Made by a program: the position numbers and the translations under genes | In this document: one piece after another, positions 46,879 through 53,125 of the stretch | How the letters are laid out: every line of letters starts with the position of its first letter | Numbering within the stretch: the stretch's first letter is position 1 | Origin: Sphingomonas sp. CBMAI 2297 | Lineage (GTDB): Bacteria; Pseudomonadota; Alphaproteobacteria; Sphingomonadales; Sphingomonadaceae | Length of the DNA stretch: 64,000 nt | Reading direction: 5' to 3' | Assembly: GCF_029870595.1 (NCBI RefSeq) | Contig: NZ_JAPDIR010000007.1 | Location: 1 to 64,000, forward strand | The notes under the pieces: model-generated | Told to the model about the DNA's origin: nothing | The model's database searches: none | The model's input: the letters and a program-made list of their open reading frames with translations, nothing else

Positions 46879-48540
46879 ATGGGCACCGATTCGCACCCGC
46901 AGCCGCGGCAGCATGCCGCTGATCCTTCCGATCCCTATCGCCGGGAAGCCCAGACTTTCCCCGAGCTCGACGACGACATGGCCGGGCGCACCGCCGCCTT
47001 TGGCAGCGTCGAGGAATGGCCGGAGGGCGGCTTCCTGTTCGAGCGGGGGCAGCGCAGCGTCGATTTCTTCCTGGTGCTGGCCGGCGCGGTCGAAGTGCTC
47101 GACGTCGATGCCAAGGGCCGCGAGCATGTCGTGCACGTCCATGGCCCCCGCCAGTTCACCGGCGAGCTCGATCTGTTCAACGATCGCAAGATCCTCGTCT
47201 CCGCCCGGGCGCTGCCCGGCACCCGCGTCGCCCGGGTCGAGCGGCTCGCCTTTCGCCGCCTGATCGCCGCCGAGCCGGATATCGGCGAAGTGGTGATGCG
47301 CGCCTTCATCCTGCGCCGGGTGGGCATGATGCTGCACGGCGAGGCAGGTATCGCGCTGATCGGCCCCGCGCACGGCGCGGCCACTGCCCGGATCGAGAGC
47401 TTCCTGCGCCGCAACGGCCTGCCCCACCGCCAGATCGATACCGAGACCGATGCCGATGCCGGCGGCTTCCTCGCCTGTTTCCAGCTCGCCCCGGAGGACC
47501 TGCCCGTGGTGGTCGTTCGCGGCCAGACGTTGCGCCGGCCGAGCAACGGCCAGGTCGCCGACGCGCTGGGCCTCACCGTCGAGCTCGATTCCGCCCATGT
47601 CCATGACGTCGCCGTGGTCGGCGGCGGCCCGGCCGGGCTGGCCTCCGCCGTCTATGCCGCCTCGGAAGGGCTCGACACGATCGTCGTCGAATCGATCGCG
47701 CCGGGCGGCCAGGCCGGGACCAGCTCGAAGATCGAGAATTATCTCGGCTTCCCGACCGGCATCTCGGGCCAGGCGCTGGCCGGGCGGGCGCAGGTGCAGG
47801 CGCAGAAATTCGGCGCGCGGCTGCTGATCTCGCGCGATGCGGTCGGGCTCGACTGTTCCGCCACGCCGTTCACCGTGCGGCTCGACGACGGGACCGAGAT
47901 CCGCTCGCGTGCCGTGGTGGTCGCCACCGGGGCCCGCTACCGCAAGCTCGACCTGCCGGGCTATGCCGCGCTGGAGGGCAACGGCATCTATTATGCCGCC
48001 ACCAACATGGAGGCCGGGCTGTGCGCCGGGCAGGAAGTGGTGGTGGTGGGCGGCGGCAACTCGGCCGGGCAGGCGGCGATCTACCTCGCCCGCAGCGCCG
48101 GCCATGTCCATATTCTCGTCCGCGGCAAGGGGCTGGCCGACACCATGTCGCGCTATCTGATCGAGCGGATCGAGGCTTCGGACCGGATCACGCTGCACCC
48201 CTTCACCGAAGTGACCGAGCTGGAAGGCGAGCGGCACCTGACCGGCCTGAGCTGGACCGACCGCCGGACCGGCGAGACGAGCCGGCGCGCCATGGGGGCG
48301 CTGTTCGTGATGATCGGCGCGGTGCCCTCGACCGACTGGCTGGACGGCTGCCTCGACCTGGATCCCGCCGGCTTCGTGCGGACGGGGAGCGGCGAGACGT
48401 TCTTCTGCTCGTCCAGGCCGGGGATCTTCGCGGTCGGCGACGTGCGCTCCGGCTCGGTCAAGCGAGTCGCCTCGGGCGTGGGGGAGGGGTCGGTGGTGGT
48501 CTCCTCGATCCACCGTTATCTTGAAAGCCTGCGCCAATAG
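46879..48540 (+). CDS. Cyclic-nucleotide-binding domain fused to thioredoxin-reductase-like FAD oxidoreductase
   Basis: This 553-residue protein has a CRP-like cNMP-binding fold at about residues 35-150 (FLVLAGAVEVLDVDAKGREH .. GPRQFTGELDLFNDRKIL), a linker region, then a two-dinucleotide-fold flavoprotein: FAD motif VVGGGPAGLASAVYA near 247, NAD(P)H motif VVVGGGNSAGQAAIYLARS near 390, and GIFAVGDVRSGSVKRVA. The redox CxxC of true thioredoxin reductase is missing; the region reads YYAATNMEAGLCAG. It may sense a nucleotide and reduce an unknown acceptor. Fusion and missing motif both argue against ordinary TrxB. Confidence 0.88.
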   Translation: MGTDSHPQPRQHAADPSDPYRREAQTFPELDDDMAGRTAAFGSVEEWPEGGFLFERGQRSVDFFLVLAGAVEVLDVDAKGREHVVHVHGPRQFTGELDLFNDRKILVSARALPGTRVARVERLAFRRLIAAEPDIGEVVMRAFILRRVGMMLHGEAGIALIGPAHGAATARIESFLRRNGLPHRQIDTETDADAGGFLACFQLAPEDLPVVVVRGQTLRRPSNGQVADALGLTVELDSAHVHDVAVVGGGPAGLASAVYAASEGLDTIVVESIAPGGQAGTSSKIENYLGFPTGISGQALAGRAQVQAQKFGARLLISRDAVGLDCSATPFTVRLDDGTEIRSRAVVVATGARYRKLDLPGYAALEGNGIYYAATNMEAGLCAGQEVVVVGGGNSAGQAAIYLARSAGHVHILVRGKGLADTMSRYLIERIEASDRITLHPFTEVTELEGERHLTGLSWTDRRTGETSRRAMGALFVMIGAVPSTDWLDGCLDLDPAGFVRTGSGETFFCSSRPGIFAVGDVRSGSVKRVASGVGEGSVVVSSIHRYLESLRQ

Positions 48541-48556
48541 CGGCAAAGGGCTGCCC

Positions 48557-48820
48557 ATGAGTGACACGCCCCCGGACCGTCTGTCGGTCAACCAGAGCAG
48601 CCCCTATTTCCAGCGCGAGCTGCTGGAGCGCGGCATCGGCATCCGCTTCAAGGGCAATGAGCGCCGCGACGTCGAGGAATATTGCATCTCCGAGGGCTGG
48701 GTCCGCGTTGCGCTCGGCAACAAGGTCGATCGCAAGGGCAACCCGCTGACGATCAAGCTGGTCGGCCCGGTCGAGGCCTGGTTCGAACGCCCCGCCGAAG
48801 ACGCCGCCGACGAGGGCTGA
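48557..48820 (+). CDS. DUF3297 family protein
   Basis: This 87-residue soluble protein reads SDTPPDRLSVNQSSPYFQRE near the start and GIRFKGNERRDVEEYCISEG in the middle, the recognisable DUF3297 pattern. The family is conserved in proteobacteria without known function. The ATG at 48557 is preferred over a longer frame starting inside the upstream gene. Confidence 0.88.
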   Translation: MSDTPPDRLSVNQSSPYFQRELLERGIGIRFKGNERRDVEEYCISEGWVRVALGNKVDRKGNPLTIKLVGPVEAWFERPAEDAADEG

Positions 48821-48841
48821 GGGGCAGGCGATAGAAGTCTT

Positions 48842-49216
48842 TTAGCCCCTCCCTGGAAGGGAGGGGTTGGGGTGGGTGGAAGCTCGCGAGACGGTTGCGA
48901 GGATCGTTTCCACCACCCCCTCGATATTCTCCAGCACGTCATGGTTCCAGAAACGCAGGACGATCCAGCCCCGGTCTTCCAGATAGGCCGTGCGCACCGT
49001 ATCTGGGCCGCTTCCGGCATGCTGCCCGCCGTCGAGCTCGATTGCCAGCTTGCACGTCCTGCAGGCGAAATCGAGGATGTAATGGCTCACCACCAGCTGC
49101 CGGGTTAAGCGGGGACGGATTTGGCGGAGCTGCTGCCAAAGGCGATGTTCGGCGTCGGTCGCGTTGAAGCGTAAAGCCCGTGCATTCGACGTCAGTTCGG
49201 GTGGCGTGCGCTGCAT
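48842..49216 (-). CDS. DUF559 endonuclease-like protein
   Basis: This 124-residue protein has the very-short-patch-repair-like nuclease core of DUF559: EHRLWQQLRQIRPRLTRQLV, YILDFACRTCKLAIELDGGQH, and RTAYLEDRGWIVLRFWNHDV. The Asp/Glu residues of a PD-(D/E)XK site are visible. Its last residues (STHPNPSLPGRG) are encoded by a flanking repeat. Whether it cuts DNA is not established. It sits between inverted copies of a GC-rich hairpin repeat. Confidence 0.88.
   Translation of the reverse strand: MQRTPPELTSNARALRFNATDAEHRLWQQLRQIRPRLTRQLVVSHYILDFACRTCKLAIELDGGQHAGSGPDTVRTAYLEDRGWIVLRFWNHDVLENIEGVVETILATVSRASTHPNPSLPGRG
48845..48878 (+). repeat. Hairpin repeat, left copy flanking DUF559
   Basis: The sequence CCCCTCCCTGGAAGGGAGGGG forms a hairpin and is followed by TTGGGGTGGGTG. 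An inverted copy lies at 49248-49283. This copy encodes the C-terminus of the DUF559 protein. Confidence 0.75.
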
Positions 49217-49247
49217 TGCCTCGTCCCCTGCCGTTTAGCGGGCGTCG

Positions 49248-49283
49248 ACCCACCCCCAACCCCCTCCCTTTCAGGGAGGGGGC
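49248..49283 (-). repeat. Hairpin repeat, right copy flanking DUF559 (inverted)
   Basis: It reads CACCCCCAACCCCCTCCCTT then TCAGGGAGGGGGC on the plus strand, the reverse complement pattern of the copy at 48845-48878. It lies between the DUF559 start and the end of the PEP-mutase-family gene. Confidence 0.75.
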
Positions 49284-49290
49284 TTCAGGT

Positions 49291-50055
49291 TCACCCCCCG
49301 AACGCCGCCCGCGCCGCATCCTCGAACGCCTTGAGCGCGGCCATGTGCGGGAAGGGCCCGTGGCTGATCCGCGCGATGCCGGTCTCCGCCACCGCCCTGG
49401 CATCCGGAGCGCCGGGAAACGCCATGAAGTTCACCGGCAGCGGCACTGCCTTCGCCACCCGCTCGAGCAGCGCGAGATCGGCGAGGCCGGGAACGAAGAA
49501 GCCGCTCGCGCCGGCATCGGCATAGGCCTTGCCGCGCGCGATCGCCGCATCGGCCATCGCGACGTCGTGCGTGTCGCCCGGCGCGATCAGGAAGATGTCG
49601 GTCCGGGCGTTGAGGAAGAAATCCGGGCCCACCGTCCAGCGGATGGCGGCGATGCGGGCCGCCTGCTCCTCGACTCCGTGCAGCATGCGCGCCGCCGTGC
49701 CGTGGCTGGCGACGATCTGGTCCTCGAAATTGCAGCCGATCGCGCCGGTGGCGGCGAGCTTCTCGACATTGGCGGCGACCGCGTCGGGATCGACCGCATA
49801 GCCGCCCTCGAAATCCACGCTCACCGGCAGCGCCACCGCCGCCACCGTGCGCCGCGCATTGGCCAGCGCCAGGTCGAGCGGCAGCGCCTCCGCATCGTCA
49901 TAGCCGTGCGCGGTGGAGACCGAGGCACTGCCCGTGGCAATCGCCCGCGCGCCGGCGCGCTCCGCCGCGCGCGCGCTGCCCGCGTCCCACACGTTGAACA
50001 GGATCACCGGATCGCCGGGCACATGGAGCGCGGCAAAGCTCTGATACTTGGACAT
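49291..50055 (-). CDS. Isocitrate lyase/PEP mutase family protein
   Basis: This 254-residue TIM-barrel enzyme has the family features FNVWDAGSARAAERAGARAI, PVSVDFEGGYAVDPDAVA, GCNFEDQIV and FLNARTDIFL. The canonical KKCGH loop of isocitrate lyase is absent, and the family's bacterial members act on methylisocitrate, oxaloacetate or phosphonates. The substrate is unknown. It starts at MSKYQSF with a purine-rich ribosome site. Confidence 0.85.
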   Translation of the reverse strand: MSKYQSFAALHVPGDPVILFNVWDAGSARAAERAGARAIATGSASVSTAHGYDDAEALPLDLALANARRTVAAVALPVSVDFEGGYAVDPDAVAANVEKLAATGAIGCNFEDQIVASHGTAARMLHGVEEQAARIAAIRWTVGPDFFLNARTDIFLIAPGDTHDVAMADAAIARGKAYADAGASGFFVPGLADLALLERVAKAVPLPVNFMAFPGAPDARAVAETGIARISHGPFPHMAALKAFEDAARAAFGG

Positions 50056-50176
50056 GGAGAACCCCTCTTGTTCATGTATTGTTCTAGAGGGGGATTGGCG
50101 CTGCCGCAAGGGGGCGGTGGCGCAACCCCGTGATGATGCTGACAGATGTGTCCATTCGCCGTCCCGCTGCTCCCCG

Positions 50177-50206
50177 CCGTCATCCCCGCTTTCGGGGGGA
50201 TGACGG
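50177..50206. terminator. Palindrome after the LytTR response regulator gene
   Basis: CCGTCATCCCC and GGGGATGACGG pair around a short loop, 35 bases beyond the regulator's stop on the minus strand. It shares its ends with other GTCATCCC palindromes in the window. It may act as a terminator; no U-tract is evident. Confidence 0.5.
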
Positions 50207-50240
50207 GCATGGGTTCGAGGGCTTGTCCGGAGCCCCCGGC

Positions 50241-51047
50241 CTAGTGGACGAACCGCGCCACCACGTCGCGATAGGAGCGGCTCACCTTCACCTGCGCGCC
50301 CGAATCGAGCACGAGGAAGCATTCGCCATTGGTGTGCGGCTTGACCTGGCGGACCAGGTCGAGATTGACGATGGTCGAGCGGTGGACGCGTTGGAAGCGG
50401 CGCGGATCGAGGCGCTTCTCGAGGTCCTTCATCGTCTCGCGCAGGATCAGCGTGTTGTCGCCGGTATAGATGCACATGTAATCGCCGGCCGCGTCGATCC
50501 GCTCGATCGTGTCGACGTCGACGCGGAAGATCTGGCCGCGATCCTTGATGTTGATCAGCTTCTCGAAGCGGCTCGACGCCATCTCGCCGTCCACGGCCGA
50601 GGCGGCGATCTCATCGACTGCCTCGGGCGCCACTTCGGCGAGCACTTCCTTCAGCTTCTCTATCTCCTCGACGCCGCGCTTCTCGCTGAGGCGCTGGCGC
50701 ACCCGGTCGAGCGTGTCGGCCAGCCGGGCCGGCTCGACCGGCTTCATGAGATAGTCCACCGCCTGCGCCTCGAAAGCGCGGATCGCGTGGTCGCTATAGG
50801 CGGTCACGAAGACGAACAGCGGCGGCTCGACTTCCATCAGACCCTGGACGACGGAGAAGCCGTCGAACCCGGGCATCTGGATGTCGAGGAAGACAAGGTC
50901 GGGCTTGTGGGTCTTGATCGAACGGATCGCCTCGCGGCCGTTCGAGCATTTGTCGATGATCTCGACATCATCATGTTCCTGAAGCCTCAGCTCGAGCCCC
51001 TGGATGGCCAGGGATTCGTCGTCGACCAGAATAGTACGGATGGTCAT
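50241..51047 (-). CDS. LytTR-family response regulator (LytR/AlgR type)
   Basis: This 268-residue protein has an N-terminal receiver domain with the phospho-acceptor Asp in PDLVFLDIQMPGFDG (about residue 57) and the conserved Lys in YLMKPVEPAR. A coiled linker (VEEIEKLKEVLAEVAPEAV) leads to a C-terminal LytTR domain (RVDVDTIERIDAAGDYMCIY .. FQRVHRSTIVNLD). Its ATG overlaps the kinase stop (ATGA), so it forms a two-component pair with the gene upstream. Confidence 0.94.
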   Translation of the reverse strand: MTIRTILVDDESLAIQGLELRLQEHDDVEIIDKCSNGREAIRSIKTHKPDLVFLDIQMPGFDGFSVVQGLMEVEPPLFVFVTAYSDHAIRAFEAQAVDYLMKPVEPARLADTLDRVRQRLSEKRGVEEIEKLKEVLAEVAPEAVDEIAASAVDGEMASSRFEKLINIKDRGQIFRVDVDTIERIDAAGDYMCIYTGDNTLILRETMKDLEKRLDPRRFQRVHRSTIVNLDLVRQVKPHTNGECFLVLDSGAQVKVSRSYRDVVARFVH

Positions 51048-52189
51048 GCGGCCTCTCGATTAGGTTCCTCGATCTGGAACGGTATCTCGATCTCAACGCT
51101 GAACCCCTTCCCTGGGTCCGAACGCGTCTCAAATCGATGGTCAGGCCCAAAAGCCTGGGCCAACCGCTCCTTGATATTGGCGAGCCCCACGCCGGTTGAA
51201 AGGGTCGGCCGCTGCTTGGCCTCGATCAATCCCGGACCCGTATCGGATACGGCGATCTGCACTCGTTCTCCGGCGAGCCGAGCGGAGACGGTGATATCGG
51301 CGCCCTCTTCCTGGGGCGTGACCGCATATTTGATGGCATTCTCGACGAGCGGCTGGAGCAGCAGCGAGGGCAGCCGCGCCTTGGCGACGCGCTCGTCTAT
51401 GTCGAAATGCGGGCGCAGGCGATCGTCGAAGCGCATCTTCTCGATCTCGAGATAGAGCTTCAGCGTCTCGGCCTCCTGGGCGAGGGTGACGTGCGCGGTC
51501 GGCTCGTTCGCCAGCGTGTAGCGCAGGAAGGAAGAGAGGCGGGAGAGCATGATGTTCGCCCGCTCGGTCTGCTTCAGCAGCACCAGCGTGGAGATCGAGT
51601 TGAGCGTGTTGAACAGGAAATGCGGGTTGAGCTGGTAGCGCAGCATCGCCAGCTGGGCATGGCTCGCCTGCATCTCCAGCGCCTGCATCTGGTCGATCTG
51701 CTGCTCGACGATCAGATAGAAGTTGATCGCGAAATAGAGCGCGGACCAGCCGGCCAGCACGGTGAAGTTGATGAACACGGTGCCGACGACGAGATTGAAC
51801 GAGATGTTCGGCGTCGGCATCTTGATGAAGGAATAGATGAAGGCGTCGAGCACCGCGTAGATCGCCGTCGCGGTGCCCAGCGTCGCCAGCGTCAGCAGGA
51901 TGCCCGGAATGCGCGGCAGCCGCCGATAATAGCCGTAGAGCGTCGAGAGCAGCAGCGTCAGGCAATAGCCGATGATCGATTCGATGATCACCGCGATCAC
52001 GCCCTCGACGCTGAAGCCGTTGGACAGCGACACCACGGTGCGCAGCAGCAGATAGCCGGTCCAGCCACCGGCCTGGAGCATCCAGAAGGCGCGGTTCTTG
52101 TCCTCGAAGAACGGGCGCGACAGCGCGGCGGGCGCCGGCTGCTTCAACGGCTGCGCGAGGAACGGGGAGCTAGGATCCAGGGTAGCCAC
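51044..52189 (-). CDS. LytS-type membrane sensor histidine kinase
   Basis: This 381-residue protein has four membrane helices (residues about 35-170), a short coiled coil, the His-kinase dimerisation box LRYQLNPHFLFNTLNSISTL with the phosphorylated His, then N box LLLQPLVENAIKYAVTPQ and G box VSDTGPGLIEAKQRPTLSTG, GVGLANIKERL. The GTG at 52189 was chosen because GAGG lies upstream; a TTG 12 codons earlier is possible. There is no separate sensor domain, so the signal is probably read in the membrane. Confidence 0.92.
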   Translation of the reverse strand: MATLDPSSPFLAQPLKQPAPAALSRPFFEDKNRAFWMLQAGGWTGYLLLRTVVSLSNGFSVEGVIAVIIESIIGYCLTLLLSTLYGYYRRLPRIPGILLTLATLGTATAIYAVLDAFIYSFIKMPTPNISFNLVVGTVFINFTVLAGWSALYFAINFYLIVEQQIDQMQALEMQASHAQLAMLRYQLNPHFLFNTLNSISTLVLLKQTERANIMLSRLSSFLRYTLANEPTAHVTLAQEAETLKLYLEIEKMRFDDRLRPHFDIDERVAKARLPSLLLQPLVENAIKYAVTPQEEGADITVSARLAGERVQIAVSDTGPGLIEAKQRPTLSTGVGLANIKERLAQAFGPDHRFETRSDPGKGFSVEIEIPFQIEEPNREAA

Positions 52190-52281
52190 GCCCCAGCCTC
52201 TAACACCGCTGACAGGCGGGGGCAAAGAGGCGTAGGCTTGTACGCGCCGGCGCGAGACCGGGGCGATTGCGGAGAGCGAGG

Positions 52282-52869
52282 ATGGACCAGGGCGGCGAAC
52301 GCGCGAAATTCCATGCGATGACCGACGGCACCGCCGAGGACTGGGCGATCATCGGCGGGGCGTTCCGCGGCTTTGCGGGTGGATTGCCCGATCGGATCCT
52401 GACGCACCTGAAGCTGCTCGACGGGGATTTCGGCGGTTTCGCGATCGACCGGCTGCAGCATTCGCTCCAGACCGCGACGCGCGCGCATCGCGACGGCCGC
52501 GGCGAGGATTATGTGGTGATGGCGCTGCTCCACGATATCGGCGACACGCTGGGGAGCTACAACCATCCCGAGATCGCCGCCGCGATCCTGCGCCCCTTCG
52601 TCAGCGAGGAGCTCCACTGGATCGCCGACAAGCACGGCGCCTTCCAGGGCTATTATTTCTTCCACCATCTCGGGCTGGACCGCGACGTGCGCGAGGGGTT
52701 TCGCGGCCATGCGCATTTCGAGGCATGCGCGGAATTCTGCGCGCGCTACGACCAGGCCGCGTTCGATCCCGCCTATGACAGTGCGCCGCTCGCCTTTTTC
52801 GAGCCGATGGTCCGCCGCGTCTTCGCCCGGCCGCTGAACAGCCTCTACGCTAGGGCGGCCGAGGCGTGA
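52282..52869 (+). CDS. HD-domain protein, possible PhnZ/TmpB-like diiron oxygenase
   Basis: This 195-residue single HD domain carries His60 (LQHSLQTATRAHRDG), His84-Asp85 (VVMALLHDIGDTLGSYNHPE), His95, His118 (DKHGAFQGYY) and Asp157 (ARYDQAAFD). That six-ligand order, and the closing FFEPMVRRVFARP, resemble mixed-valence diiron HD oxygenases (PhnZ, TmpB, MIOX) more than phosphohydrolases. No phosphonate genes are nearby. The assignment to oxygenase is inference; the HD fold is clear. Confidence 0.78.
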   Translation: MDQGGERAKFHAMTDGTAEDWAIIGGAFRGFAGGLPDRILTHLKLLDGDFGGFAIDRLQHSLQTATRAHRDGRGEDYVVMALLHDIGDTLGSYNHPEIAAAILRPFVSEELHWIADKHGAFQGYYFFHHLGLDRDVREGFRGHAHFEACAEFCARYDQAAFDPAYDSAPLAFFEPMVRRVFARPLNSLYARAAEA

Positions 52870-52912
52870 CCCGTTGATGCCGCGCCGAGCCCGGGCGTCT
52901 GCCTGCCGAGGG

Positions 52913-52970
52913 TGAGAACCCAACTACGGCGTTGAACGACTTCCGCCATCCCCGCGCAGGCAGGGATCCG
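52913..52970 (+). repeat. Partial copy of the GAGAACCC/palindrome repeat
   Basis: GAGAACCC is followed after about 25 bases by CGCCATCCCCGCGCAGGCAGGGAT. The order matches the first part of the element at 11416-11488 but without the gene-end module. It lies in the 256-bp gap between the HD gene and the TonB receptor, which has no supported gene. Confidence 0.45.
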
Positions 52971-53060
52971 CGGCAGCATGGGACAAGCGAAGCAATCGTG
53001 CGCGGGGGCGATGGAGCCGGCATTCCGGTCCTCGCGCGCCCTGCCCGCGAGGTGCCCAAA

Positions 53061-53092
53061 CGAAAACCGCCGCCCCGTTTCCGGAGCGGCGG
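53061..53092 (-). terminator. Terminator of the TonB receptor gene
   Basis: On the minus strand GCCGCCGCTCCG and CGGGGCGGCGG form an 11-pair stem with one mismatch and a four-base loop, followed by TTTTCG. It begins 34 bases after the receptor's stop. This is a well-formed intrinsic terminator. Confidence 0.82.
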
Positions 53093-53125
53093 CTTCGTGT
53101 TCCCGTTCGGGAAGCGGGTTTCGGC

